DNA from: Bromus sterilis
Taxonomy: Eukaryota > Streptophyta > Magnoliopsida > Poales > Poaceae
Direction of reading: 5' to 3'
Length of the DNA stretch: 64,000 bases
NCBI GenBank assembly: GCA_950022295.1
Contig: OX465600.1
Location: forward strand, 205,745,782 to 205,809,781
Below the pieces are notes generated by a model that ran no database searches, was not told the DNA's origin, and worked only from the letters and a program-made list of their open reading frames with translations. The translations under genes were made by a program, and so were the position numbers. Shown here piece by piece: positions 34,067-46,769 of the stretch (its first letter is position 1; the number at the start of each line of letters is the position of its first letter).

Positions 34067-34085
34067 GACCTTCCCTCCTTAAAAA
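34067..34085 (-). other. D polypurine tract
   Basis: The minus strand reads AAGGAGGGAAGGTC directly before the 3' LTR, where plus-strand DNA synthesis would be primed. A CTCGGGGACGAGATTC stretch, shared with other Tekay elements here, lies just before it. Confidence 0.75.
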
Positions 34086-34103
34086 GAATCTCGTCCCCGA
34101 GAT

Positions 34104-37100
34104 TCACAAGCTAGTGAAGAGATGCGGGAACTCGAGCTGGAGGTAGTCCTCCCGTTCCCAGGTGGCTTCCTCCTCTGTGTGGTTTGTCCACTGAACCTTG
34201 TGGAACTTGATCGCGCGCTTTCGGGTGACTCGGGTGGCTTCTTCTAGGATACGAAGGGGTGTCTCGCAGTACGTGAGATCCTGGTTGATGTCCACCGTGC
34301 GATGATCGATGTTCTTGAAAACATCAGGCTTGTCCGGCACCTCCAGACATTTCCGGAGCTGCGAGACGTGGAAGACATCGTGCACATCGGATAGCTCTGC
34401 TGGCAGCCTCAACTGATAGGCAACTTGGCCTCGCCTGGCTATCACCTCAAACGGTCCGATGTATCGGGGTGCTAGCTTTCCCTTTACATGGAATCGCCGC
34501 ATTCCTTTCAATGGGGTGACTCGGAGATATACAAAATCTCCAACTTCAAAAGTCACCTCTCGACGCTTGGGGTCGGCATAACTCTTCTAACGAGACTGAG
34601 CGGTCTTGAGACGCTCACGAATCAACTGGACCTGTTCCTCAGCCTCTTTCAGAACATCGGGTCCGAAAATTTTCCCTTCTCCGGTCTGAGACCAGTTCAG
34701 GGGTGTGCGACACTTCCTCCCATACAGAGCTTCAAATGGTGCCATCTGCAAACTCGACTGGTAGCTGTTGTTGTAGGAGAATTCTGCATAGGGCAAGCAG
34801 TCCTCCCACTTGGAACCGTAGGCTAGGGCACATGCGCGGAGCATATCCTCTAGTATCTGGTTCACTCGCTCAGTCTGGCCTCCAGTCTGCGGGTGATAGG
34901 CTGTGCTGAACGCAAGCTTCGTGCCTAGTGCCTCCTGAACTTGTTTCCAGAACCTTGAGGTAAACTGGGTACCTGGGTCTGACACAATTTCCTTCGGGAC
35001 TCCGTGCAGGCATACGATCCTTGACATGTACAATTCTGCCAGCTGGTCTCCTCGATAGGTGGTTCGTACTGGGATGAAGTGCGCTACCTTGGTGAGTCGG
35101 TCGACGATGACCCAGATAGAGTCATGACCTTTGCTCGACCTCGGTAGACCTGTGATGAAGTCCATGCCTATTTGTTCCCACTTCCATTCAGGAACTCAGA
35201 GTGGTTGCAGCAATCCTGCAGGTCTCTGATGCTCTGCTTTCACTCTCTGGCAGATGTCACACTTGGCGACATACAAGGCAATTTCACGCTTCATACCGTG
35301 CCACCAGAACAAGTCCTTCAGGTCTTGATACATTTTAGTCCCTCCAGGGTGGATGGAGTAAGGTGTATCGTGATCTTCCTTCAGGATGGTGAGCTTCAAC
35401 TCGTTCATGTCGGGCACACACAATCGACCATCGAACCAAAGAACTCCTTTGTCATCTATCGTGAACTTCGGGGCCTTGCCGAGGGGCATCTTCTTCTTGA
35501 TTCCCTCGATACTATCGTGCCCCTTCTGTGCCTCCTTGATCTGATCAAATAGAGTCGGAGTCAGCTCGAGGTGAGCCAGAAAACCGGGTGTAACAAGCTC
35601 CAAACCCAGCTTCTCGAACTCCTCGTGCAGAGCTGGCTGCGTCTCCCTGATCATCGCATTAAGTGTGCAGGGCTTGCGGCTGAGGGCATCCGCTACCACA
35701 TTGGCCTTGCCCGGATGGTAGTGAATCTCGAGATCGTAGTCTTTGATCAACTCGATCCATCTCCTCTGCCTCATGTTCAACTCCTTCTGTGAGAAAATGT
35801 ACTTCAGGCTCTTATGGTCTGTGTATATGTCACAACGGTGACCCATCAGGTAATGTCTCCATCTCTTGAGAGCAAGCACAACAGCGGCTAGCTCCAAGTC
35901 ATGTGTGGGGTAGTCAACTCGTCCGGCTTCAACTGTCGTGACAGGTACTCAATCACCTTGCCCACTTGCATAAGAACGCAACCCAAACCAATCTTTGATG
36001 CATCGCAGTACACATCAAAGCTCTTGGTCAGGTCAGGCATCATCAACACTGGGGCGGATACCAACCTCCTCTTCAACTCCTGAAAACTGGCTTCACACTT
36101 TTCCGTCCAGACAAACTTCTGGTCCTTCTTTAGCAGCTGGGTCATGGGTCGGGCGATGCTGGAGAAGCCTTCCACGAACTTGCGGTAGTATCCAGCTAGT
36201 CCGAGGAATCCTCTAACTTCAGTCTGAGTGGTCGGAGCTGTCCAGTCTATGACGGACTGAATCTTGGCGGGGTCGACAGATATGCCTCCTTCCGACAATA
36301 CATGTCCCAAAAATCCGACTTCTTTGAGCCAGAACTCGCACTTGCTGAACTTGGCGTACAACTGGTGCTCACGCAAAGTCTCGAGGACTAAGCGCAAATG
36401 ATCTGCGTGCTCTTCTTCGGTCTTAGAATATATAAGGATGTCGTCAATGAACACCACCACAAACTTGTCGAGGTACTTCATGAAGATCTTGTTCATGAGA
36501 TTCATGAAATAGGCCGGGGCATTGGTAAGTCCGAAAGACATGATAGTGTATTCGAACAAACCATAGCGGGTCGTGAAAGCTGTCTTGGGGATGTCCGACT
36601 CGCGAACCTTGAACTGGTGATATCCGGTCCTTAGATCGATCTTGGAGAAGTCTCGGGCTCCGTTCAGCTGATCAAACAGATCCTCGATCTTGGGGAGCGG
36701 ATACTTGTTCTTGATGGTAACTTTGTTCAGCTTACGGTAGTCCACAAACATGCGTATGGTGCCGTCTCTCTTGTCCACAAAGAGAACTGGCGAACCCCAG
36801 GGTGAAGCACTGGGTCGAATCAGTCCCTTCTGGAGCATATCATTCAACTGCTTCTTCAACTCAACCAGTTCTTCAGCATTCATCCGGTAGGGTCTCTGTG
36901 CAATAGGGGCCGTGCTAGGCACTAACTCAATGATAAACTCGATATCCCGATCAGTCGGCATACCGGGTAGCTCTTCCGGAAAGACGTCCGGGAATTCACA
37001 CGCAACCTTCACCTCTTCAAGTGGTGGCACCGAGACACTCTGATGACAGAAGGCTCGGGCATTCTCTTCCTTGTCGGTGTACTCTATCTGAACTCCATCG

Positions 37101-38566
37101 GCACTTGTGAGGCTGACTGTCCTCTTAGTGCAATCTATTCGGCCTCGATATCTGGACAACCAATTCATGCCAAGTACCACATCTATACCTTCTGTCCCTA
37201 ACACGATCAGGTCAGCGGGGAACTCAACTCCATGAATTTCTATGGGAACTCCAGAACAAGCTAAACTGGCTCGGGTTTTGGATCCGGCTATTTGGACTAT
37301 CATGGGCCTCCTCATTTCACTAGCTGACAACTTACTTCTATCCACACATGTCTTCGTAACAAATGAGTGTGATGCACCAGAATCAAACAATACTTGAGCA
37401 GGTACTGAATTAACTGGAAACGTACCCAAGATAACGTCTGCTGCCTCCAGGGCTTCCTCGGCTTGCACATGGTTCAGACGTCCCTTGGCGGCGTTGGGCG
37501 CACCGCGCTGGGCATTGTTGCGGCCAGGGTTCCCTCTGGCTGGTGCTGGAGCATTGGGGCGTGGGGCAGCATTCGCCTTATTGGTGCAGGTAACGGCGTA
37601 GTGACCCTTCTGGCCACACTTGAAGCAGATCACGTCTGATGCAGGGTCGCGGGGAACTCCGCCTGCTGGGCGCGGAACTCCACCGGGGCGAGCAGGAGCA
37701 TTGGGGCGTGGTGCTGGGTAAGGGGCCCTCTGAGGCTGGGGTGCTGGCCTTGGTGGCGGTGCAGGACGCAGTCGGGGATTGCTGGGTCCACCCTGCTGCA
37801 TCATGCGGCGCTTGCGGTTCTCAGAGGCCGTCTTGAGCTTGCCTTCCATCATGATAGCAGCGTCGGCAAGAGACTCAAGATCGGGGAACTGCATAGCCAC
37901 CAGGACAATCTGCAGCTCATCGTGCAATCCATCCAGGAAGCAGTCCTTTCGCTTCTCCTCGGTGTCCACCTCCTCCGGGGCATACCTCGACAGCTGAGTG
38001 AAGCGGTCAAGATATCCAACCACAGTCATGCCTCCTTGCTTGAGGTGGCGGAACTCGTCCTTCATTCTCCGGATCAGTGCAGCCGGGATGTGCGCCTTCT
38101 TGAACTTCTCGGAGAACTCCGCCCAGGTGAGTACTTGCCCCGCAGGAAGACGGGCACGCACTCCTTCCCACCAGCTCCTTGCGGTGCCGGTGAGATAGTG
38201 GGTGGCATACAGGACCTTCTCGTTGTTGCCAACAGCGGCGACAGCGAGATTGTTCTCCATGGTGCGGAGCCAATCCTCAGCATCCAACGGCTCCTTCGTC
38301 TGCGAGAACACGGGTGGGTTGGTGTTCTGGAAATCTCGGAGCCGAGACCTGGGCTCCTCATTCCCACCAGCTCCTTCCCCTCCTTGGTTGGCATTGGTGG
38401 CGGCCTGGACTAGCTGCTGGAGTGCAGCCATGTTCGCCTGGCGCTCGTCACGAGCGGCCTGGCGCTCCTCCATCAGCAGTCGCAGAAGCTGCGCCATGTT
38501 CGGGTCGGGTGGTGGCGGTGGCGCGTCACCGGATCCACTTGGGTTGGCGCGGGAGCTTCTCGGCAT
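34104..38566 (-). pseudogene. D gag-pol polyprotein with C-terminal chromodomain, broken
   Basis: Likely start is the ATG at 38566, six codons inside the open frame, one base after an acceptor-like CTCAG. The first open part (to 35888) holds gag (about residues 85-250 of the open frame), a CCHC knuckle CFKCGQKGHYAVTC (320-333), protease LFDSGASHSF (399-408), reverse transcriptase with FIDD (712-715), and the start of RNase H with YCDAS. A one-base loss near 35920 shifts the frame. The remainder (35897-34104) completes RNase H (HKSLKYIF), a zinc-binding domain, the integrase core and a chromodomain (KVQWTNHTEEEATWERE). In it a TGA at 35196-35198 and a TAG at 34587-34589 lie in one otherwise open frame. 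The chromodomain, known in chromoviruses to steer integration, identifies the Tekay type. Catalytic residues look intact. Confidence 0.92.
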
Positions 38567-38806
38567 CCTGAGGTTGGTGCGCAAGATAAGAGGGAATTCA
38601 GTCTACAAGAGGGTAAGTTCCTAACAATCTGGTTATCACACACAGGCAAGACTTATAAAATAGGTAATAATCATGCAACTAGCAATCACCACATGGCAGC
38701 ATAACGATAGCATAAGTCTCAAACATAAACAAGTCTTACAGGTAACCAACCACATATGCAACGTCTAACACCAATCTCCAAAAGGGCATCCTACAACTAA
38801 CGACAC
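38567..38806 (-). promoter_or_regulatory. D spacer between pre-gag ORF and gag
   Basis: About 240 bp without an ORF. On the minus strand it ends CCAACCTCAG|G directly before the gag ATG, a plausible 3' splice site (AG at 38568-38569). Confidence 0.45.
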
Positions 38807-39589
38807 CTAGAGCTCATCCTCCTCGCGATCATCGATGAAGTCCTCATCATCAGAGTCCGGAACCTCCTCGTACTCCTCATCCATCCAGTCCTCATCATCA
38901 CTGATATGAGCGTTCTCACCCTTCTGGATGTCCTCGGCATCATCCAGGGCATCGATCTTCTCCTCCAAGTCGTCGCACTTACGCTTCAGGGTCCTCTTCT
39001 TCTTCTTCAGCATCTTGTTCCTCTCCTCCAGACTGGCGACATTGTCCTGCAGCTCCTTGATAATATTTTCCCTAGTCTCCAGCTCGATGGGGGCGACGGG
39101 GGCGGGACCATTGGTCTGGAGGGTGTAGTCATGCTTGACCCGGACCTCATCCAGCTGAGCCTGAGTCAGAGCCAGGTGTGTCTCCAGAGCGAACAGGTGG
39201 TCCCTCAGAACCGGGTGAAGTACACCAGGAGTGGGATCTCCCTCACTATCGCGCATCCCGTAGTGACGGAACCGCGTGGTACCCAGCTCGTACTGGTGAA
39301 ACCTCACCAGGCGAGCAATCGCCTCCTGACAAGCTCGGCCCAGGCCCTCCTCCCAGGTACGAGCGTACACTGTGAAGCTGATAGGATCCGACCGTGGAGT
39401 CACCTCCGAACCTCGGAGCTCACACCGCACAATCAGGCGAAGCTCGGTGTCCTCCCCATTGGTGATCTGGAAAGCCCTGAACTCCGCAGCTGGGCGGTGA
39501 ACGAGCGCAAGAAGATCCATCAGATCCTGAGAAAAGGGCGTCTTCCCAGCCTGAGTCAGCTGGAGGTGGTGCACAGGAACTCCAGCCAT
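38807..39589 (-). CDS. D pre-gag ORF: globular domain, coiled coil and acidic tail
   Basis: An intact 260-codon ORF between primer-binding site and gag, with no stop. Residues 1-120 look globular (IVRCELRGSEV, WEEGLGRACQEAIARL). Residues 130-155 are helical (HLALTQAQLDEV). Residues 170-215 form a strongly charged coiled-coil-like stretch with a Lys-rich run. The last 45 residues are Asp/Glu-rich. It has no gag, protease or polymerase motif. The ATG follows an acceptor-like TTGTAG. Element E has an ORF of similar size, position and start. The function is unknown. RNA or protein binding, or nuclear targeting through the basic run, are only guesses. An intact frame beside a broken pol makes it worth notice. 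Confidence 0.75.
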   Translation of the reverse strand: MAGVPVHHLQLTQAGKTPFSQDLMDLLALVHRPAAEFRAFQITNGEDTELRLIVRCELRGSEVTPRSDPISFTVYARTWEEGLGRACQEAIARLVRFHQYELGTTRFRHYGMRDSEGDPTPGVLHPVLRDHLFALETHLALTQAQLDEVRVKHDYTLQTNGPAPVAPIELETRENIIKELQDNVASLEERNKMLKKKKRTLKRKCDDLEEKIDALDDAEDIQKGENAHISDDEDWMDEEYEEVPDSDDEDFIDDREEDEL

Positions 39590-39804
39590 CTACAAGTTTT
39601 AAGAGTTTAAGTTAGTGTGCAAAATTTTAACATAGTAAAACATTTAATAGGTTACTATAGAGGGGATAGGAGAGGTAAGCATTCTATACTATGCATTTGA
39701 CCATCTCTTTAGTTTAGAAAATAGTTTTTGATCTCCCCCCATCCTATCTACCGACCAACCTAACTAGGCTGCTATGGTCTGAACAGAGGCTCTGATACCA
39801 AGTC
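39590..39804 (-). other. D leader with primer-binding site
   Basis: GGCTCTGATACCA at 39788-39800 is the complement of the Met-tRNA primer-binding site TGGTATCAGAGCC, four bases from the 5' LTR. The remaining leader is AT-rich and ends CTTGTAG directly before the pre-gag ATG. Confidence 0.85.
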
Positions 39805-42800
39805 TGTGGGCACCCCGGACTATATGTCCGAAGCGACCAGCTGTGTATACAGTCATGCTCCCATGATCAGTTCGCATGACACACAACTCGACATTAATAT
39901 CATAGTCTCAATGTTCATACAATACCGAATACAAGTCATACATTAATAAAGTCTTACATTTCCTCATCGGGCTCAAATAGCAGCGGAAAAACAAAAGCAA
40001 CCAAGGTAGGGGCGACACAATCCACAGGGTAGATCAGAGCATAACACGTCCTAGTATTCGCCGGTAGCATCGTCGTCATATACCTGGTCGTCCAAGCCTG
40101 GCCGATGGAATAACCAGGGACAAAGCCGTGAGTACGTATAAAGTACTCGCAAACCACCTAAAGAAAGAAACAAAGTTTTGTACAGGAAAATAATGGGATG
40201 GCTATATGGTGGGGTTTCTCATAGGGTTTCCTATCTACTCAACATTATTATTAAGTTGGCAAAGTTTTAAACTTGGCAAGTTTTATTTACCCACATTGCA
40301 TTTGGATAGTCAAGTCCAACCCATTTTCAACCATCATCGCGAACCATAAACTCAGTACCGGCTTTCTCATCTAGTCCCCACAATGTGTGGCCTCACTAGC
40401 TGTCCATGACCGTGGACTCCGGCTACTCGAATAGATTTACACTCTGCAGAGGTTGTACACTTTACCCACCACATTCGATACATCCGCCGTGTGTCCCCAC
40501 GGATCGTCATACTTCAGTATGCGGGTCTCGGATAATCGACCTTAGATTTCCCCTTGTCTGCCCTAGTACAGGTGAATCCACCCCTTGCGTACTGCAGGGA
40601 CTTTCCGTGTGACAGGACATGCTCCTCTTGGACCCAAGCCTGCACCGTAGTCGAAGAGTACCAAGGTTCCTTCCGACACTAAGCCTAGCGAATTTCACCC
40701 ATCGACTTCGAGGGCTATCGGATTCGTGGAATCACGCATCCATGTGTAGTTATAGGACCCCCGTACTAAGACAAACAAGCTTCCAACTAGCCCTGTCCCA
40801 TACCAGAGTATAGTGGTTGTACTGTAATGCTAGATTTTTGGCGGCACAAATAGAGAGTCCCTCCAGACTTTGTCCATGTCCGACGATGTTCCACAATCCC
40901 GGCTATACCACCTTCTTAGGTGAATGCCGTACCAAGTAGGATGGAGTATGACTTTCCAAGTTGTTATGTAATACTAAGCACTAGAGCTGAGTGATGGTCT
41001 CGGCAGAATGCCGGGATCATCGGGGTTCTACTTAGTTTTTTTTCCCAATTAGGTATGCTATAGGGTGGTGTGGAGTTTCTATAATACAACTATTATAATC
41101 CCAAACCATATGACTTTAATACTAGCATGATACAATATAAATGATACCAAGAAAGTAAAAATGGGTAATGCGGAGTTTGAGTTTTGACGGTGGCTTGCCT
41201 TCCTCGACGATGTACCCTGGATCGGCTTCCTCGGTGGCAAGGGAGGAGTCTTCACCTGCAACGTACGGCGTATCGTCTACACGTTGCGGAAGAAACAAAT
41301 TTACCATCACAATCGGGCCAAACAAACAAAGCACACAACACTCTACTTTACTATCAAACAACTAGTAATTAAGAGTATCATTTGTACTAGCATTGAAATA
41401 CTAAATCAATCTCTTCAAAGTTAAATATCAAGACAAGGTATTGGAATAAATTTAAAAGGATTACCAAAATCAGATTTTATTAAGTAATTCTTAACTAGAG
41501 TTAAGTTAAGTGATTTACTAACAACTTATTAACTTGTTTAAAAGCATAACCAAGTTCAAAGCGATAACATTCTGGCCACATGCTAGTTTAATATTAAACT
41601 AATCATCAAAATAGTACTAACATAAGTTACAAAGGGAATAACTAGCAATAGTATCAATAATAATAATAATAAAAGGCCACAATTTTATTTAGTCCTAAAA
41701 TAATTCTACACACACAGAAAAATCAAGAATAAACACAGGAGTAAATAAAAATCAACATTACATTTTTAGGGTTTACAGGGAATTGATTAAAACTATTACT
41801 AGATGCTAATAAGCACAAATAACTAGTTTAAACTAAATCAATTAATTTGACACTGCACAAAAATTATTCTAAGTCTACAGAAAAATAAAACACAATTTTC
41901 TAAACCACACAAAATTTATTTCACATTTTTCTGAGCTATGGTTATTTGTCTAGAAATATTTTAGTGCTGCAGTTTTTAAGAAAAAGAAAAAATTACAGCC
42001 GGCCCATGGCTACTGGACGCACCGGGCACAGTTTTTTTTTTAACGGGCCGAGCCCAGGACGGGGCGCTGCTGTGTTTTTTTTTTTTTAAAACGAAGGGGT
42101 ACGGGGGCCTCCTGGCCGTTAGATCAAGTCTGATCGGACGACCAGGGGCCGTCTTCTAGCTCGGGCCGGCTGGGAGCTCGGGAGGGAGCTCCCATGGCGC
42201 CAGGGGGCAGCCTGGCCTCGCCGGCGGCCCTCCGGCGGCCGGCGGCCGGTGGCGAGCGGCGGCGGGGGTAGAGGGGAGGCTGGGGGTTCCATTTTTGCGT
42301 TAAAAGGGCGCATGCAACGTGGTAAAACAGCGGCGCTAGCGACGGACATTTTTGGGCTCGAGCGGCTCACCGGGGTCGTTCCGGCGACGGCGGGCGTGCA
42401 GGACGGCGGGGGCGACTCGTTTTTGGCGTCTGGGCGGTCCGTGGAGGTCGCGGTGGTCGTCGGCGTGGGGGTAGACGACGGGCGACTTGGGCGGCGGCGC
42501 GGTCTTCGTGGCGCGGCTCCTCGCCGGCGCCGACTCCGGCGAGAGGTAGCGGAGGTGGAGAGGCTCGCCGGCCTCTCCCTCCTGTCCTCTTCTTCCTCCT
42601 CCCTCCTCCTCTTTTCTTCCTTCTCTCTTTCTTCTTTCTCTTCTGTCTTCCTTCTCTTCTGTCTTCCTTCCCATCTGTTACCGATCAGTGGGGGGGGGGT
42701 GGAGCTGGGCTGTGGGTGGAGTGGGGTGAGGAGGGGCTTTGGGGTGGGTTTTTATAGCTGGATGGAGGGGGGGGTGCGGGAGCGGGAGAGGGAGGCGAGC

Positions 42801-43561
42801 GAGCGCGGCCTCCTCGCCTACTGGGGAGTCGAGGCGGTGGCGAGGGCTGATGTGGGGGTGCGTACGTCACAGAGGGGGGGTGGAGCTGACGTTAGCAGAG
42901 GGGGGGGTACGGGAGAGGCTAGGGTGGTTTTTTTTTAAGTTTCCTTAATACACAAATTCAAGCTAATAAAACAATGCACCCCAAGTGTTTGTGAAAATGC
43001 CTAAACAAAAATTCTATATATAAAAAAAAATCTGTGTATTGTGGGTGGATCATGGTCATGCATGAATTTTTATTAGATCTCCAATATGTTAATCGGATTT
43101 TAAATGATCTTTGTTTTAGTTTTCTTTATCGTGCGAAAAGGTAGTGCCTTAGGGCTTTGTGGTGATAAAAAATCATTACTAGCATGATTTTTACCACGCA
43201 AGAATAATAAGGTTTTTATACCAAAACAACAAAAGAAAACGGGATGCAAAACCATCTATTAGTGAGAGAGTGCGATAGTGGTACGTGATGTGACGGTCTT
43301 AATTTATGCATACTAGGGTATTAGTGTGGCCGTGCTTATGATCATGCCGAGATGATCAACAAGGCCGGGTGGAAATCCTATGCTATTCACACGAGTACAC
43401 TGACCACAAACGACAACCACCCAAGTTTTAGCATGATCAACACTAAGCACACACAGTGAAACATAGATTCAACATCACAACACTTACAACCATGCAAAGT
43501 TTTTTGTTAGCCCTAAATTTTAGCATTCTAATAAAGGAACTACAAAAGTTGGGATGTGACA
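39805..43561 (-). repeat. D 5' LTR
   Basis: 3757 bp. On the minus strand it starts TGTCACATCCC and ends GGGTGCCCACA. It includes 40892-41412, absent from the other LTR, and the minus-strand TATA CTATAAAAA at 42749-42757. Confidence 0.9.
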
Positions 43562-43566
43562 CGCCG
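43562..43566. repeat. Target duplication of D, right copy
   Basis: CGCCG, exact match to 30800-30804. Confidence 0.9.
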
Positions 43567-46500
43567 TCCTCTAACCCCCATAGCCGTCGTTCCCCCATTA
43601 CCGGGCTCCTCCGTGGCCTCCATGGGCGGGCCGAGCTCTGCTCGCCCGTGGCCGCTCCCATCCTGTGCTCTATCCGCGCCCCTGCCGTGCGCAGCGCGCG
43701 CACGTTCCCTCACCACGCCTTCCCACCACAGCCGCCCTTGCCCCATTTCCGGACGACCACCGCCGGGGCTCGGCCTCGCCGCCGGTAACCGCGCCAACGT
43801 GGTGGGTCGATTAGGCCTAACCCCCTTGTTTGGTAACCTTGAAGCCTATGACCAGTGGGCCCCTTGCCCGTAGTTTACTTAGCCTTTAAAACAAATGGAA
43901 TTAAAACAGAGTCTATTACATGTGGGCCCCTATGCCACTTAACCCCCTGTTATAACTAAATCACGTAATTAAGTAAATGCTCTATGACATGTGGGCCACT
44001 GATCATTTAGGTAAATTAAATAGATAACAGTGTATGACATGTGGCCCCCACTGCTATTTAAATTAAATTAAATGATTTATAAAACATGAGAGGCTGACAT
44101 GTGGGACCCCCATGTCATGTTTGACCAGTCAACCCTGTTGTGGATAATGTTTCTGTTTTAATAATAAAAGAAATTCAGAAAATCTTTTAAAATTATTTAA
44201 ACTTCAGAAATTAATATCTTTTAATTCGTATGTCAGATTTAATAAATTTATACATCAAAATTGATCAGAAAAATATAACGAATACGGATACGCTATCCGT
44301 ATACCATACACACCCCTTTAAAGCACCGAACATCGACATTCCCCCCTTCGGGCCGTCTGTCCGATGATTTGTCCGGTACTGTTAAAGTATCCGGCTGAAT
44401 TTATTCTGAACACGAAAGTTGTTCGGAATGGTTCAACTAACACGGATACACCCCTTATGTTTGTCGGATGTCCACGACACCTCCGGCATGGTACCTTTAC
44501 CCCTCCGAACATCCTGTCCGGTAATTACCCCGGAGCCGGTATTTCATCCACAGATGAATTCCCGCTCCGAGCAAAACACGCTGCGCTGCGTTAGAACACC
44601 ATTAACATTGCGTTTGCCATGTCGTGTATTTGTATTGCTATTATTGTTGTGTATTTATTGTTTCTCCCCCCTCTCATTGTCCGGTAGTCTCGACGTCCGC
44701 TGCTGATGCCACTTTGATCGACTACTTCGTCGACGACCCTGCCTCTACTGCCGAGCTTCCAGGCAAGCAGAGCCATTCTCTTCCCCAGATATCGCCTACC
44801 TTTCCGTACTTTCTTGCACTAGGCATTGTTACTGCTACTGCTACGATTACAATCCTATTCAATTGCATAGCCTGTTTTTGTCGCCTTTAATGTACCTTCC
44901 TTTATCCTATGTAGCCTACTTTAATTATGCATTATTCAGCAGTGAGCCCTGGGCATTGTTAGCTAGGATCACATAGCGGGTCGTGACCACTCAGGGGAGT
45001 GGACACGGATACAATATATACAACTGCACAAATACGGTACAATGCAGACACCGCCTAAGGCCCCCTAGTTCGGCTCTGCCGAGCCACCTTCAACTCTGAG
45101 CTATCAAGGAGTAAACCTTGTACTCCACTCGTTGATGACTCTGTATAGCCGCTCTAGGTACCTGAGCAACGGTTGTCCTTAAAGGTAAGAAAGTCGGGCG
45201 ACCCAATGGTGCCCGTGAGCGGTATTGCGTCGGGAACGACAGGGAGGGTACGACCGACGTTACTGGCGTGCTTGGCCCCTGCCCGTATCTTCACGAGAGT
45301 TACCAAACTAGGAAAATTCGAGCTCTACCAAGAGCACACGCGAGACAAGGTAAGGAGATGGTTCACCTTGTTGGTAACCATAGTGACTTGGTGAGACGAC
45401 AGGACAGGCACCGATGTACTGGTGGTCCTGTCTGCTGTCGTTGACCGCGGGTCAATTAAGTCGAGGCAACGATAACCATTGTCACGTAGGTTAATTAAAA
45501 TTCTAAATGGTTCGGGGGATGTCTTGAGTAGCCTTTTGGCTTGTACGCACTACCTACACGTGGGACGAGGAGTGTGGGCTCCCCTGCATCCTAGTCTCGT
45601 TCGAGGGTCTTCAGACGTCAGCAGTATCGCGGGATGATTGCCGGGAAGTGGTGTTGTCTTCTCTTGCTCGAGCGGTGTATTTGTATTTGCTTTGATTTTG
45701 CTTCACCGGCCAGTCACACACCGTGCAGGTGTACGTTCGGGTTAGGGTCCAAAGCTCGGCGTACATAGGATATAGTCCAGCGGATGACCTCTCTGTTGAT
45801 TGCCGAAGGATGGGCTACTTTGTGTCGGATAGCTTCAGTGGGGTGTTCCCTAACAAGGTGTACGCCACCCTGGATATTCGAGCGTCGTAGAGTCACGCCA
45901 GTGCACCCCTGCAGGGAAGATTAATATATTCGAATAGCCGTGTCCACGGTAACAGGATGCTTTATGCTGAAGCTGGATCTTACCACTAGAAACTACTACT
46001 ATTAAACTGTATGGTTCCGGGTCTTCTTCCTCGCAGGGAGTCGAGGAAGGGAACTCGGAGGCATTATTATTATTAATTATTACAACTTACTATTATACAA
46101 TGCTGCAGCAACTTCTGCTGCGTTGTTATTACATTCATGTTATTGAACTGTTGGCTGTTTCTCTTCTCATGCTGCAAGACATCGTTGAAGATGCTAGTCT
46201 TCGATAGGCCTAGCTTCTTACCCTTATTCTGATTTATATCTTGCAGTCCACTATATACAGCCTCCCCTTTCATTTGATACAAATGCATAAATGCTTAGTA
46301 GCGGACGTAAGACTCGCGGGTATGCTAGATACTCACCTTTGCTTTATTTCCCCCTTTATGTTTTGCCTGATCGGCCACTGCAGTCAACGTTGGAGCCCAA
46401 GAGCAGGAGTACCCCGGAGGCGGATACTACTACGTCGAGACCCCCGCTGAACAGGACCAGGAGTAGTTTCTGAGGCTCGCAGGCAGGAGGCCTTGCCTTT

Positions 46501-46753
46501 TCGATCTGTATCTCTGATGTTATTTGTCCTAGCCTTCTTAAGGAAAAACTTGACTAACTATGTCTGTACTCAGATATTATGGCTTGTATAACTTATGTAT
46601 TCGGGTCCGCGCGACCCCCCTTTATTGTAACATATTGGTTTATCCTTTTGTGTTTAGTGTTGTGCTGTGATATTCTCACCGTGGCACCCTAACCTCAGCC
46701 GTGTACCCTGCGTGTATGATTACTGTACACGGATTGATTTTGGGGGCGTCACA
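43567..46753 (+). repeat. B 5' LTR, second segment
   Basis: Continues B's LTR after D, matching about 50660-55604 without the LINE. It ends GGGGGCGTCACA. The rest of the GC-rich block lies at 43567-43800. Downstream is AT-rich with ACATGTGGNCC repeats. Confidence 0.85.
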
Positions 46754-46756
46754 AGT

Positions 46757-46769
46757 TGGTATCAGAGCC
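46757..46769 (+). other. B primer-binding site
   Basis: TGGTATCAGAGCC, three bases after the LTR. A GGTCGAAGTCGAGTCTAG stretch follows, as in L and E. Confidence 0.9.

Larger units (their letters stand above)
30805..43561 (-). mobile_element. Tekay chromovirus D, full length, minus strand
   Basis: LTRs 30805-34066 (3') and 39805-43561 (5'), with TG...CA ends and exact CGCCG target duplications. The interior reads on the minus strand: primer-binding site, pre-gag ORF, gag-pol, polypurine tract. In the first 1.09 kb the LTRs differ at about six sites by my count, so the insertion is young. Confidence 0.9.

Noticed and set aside
37922..38413. 163-codon plus-strand ORF opposite D gag, and the 234-codon ORF at 38906-39610
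   Set aside because: Antisense shadows of the minus-strand gag and pre-gag ORFs. No motifs.
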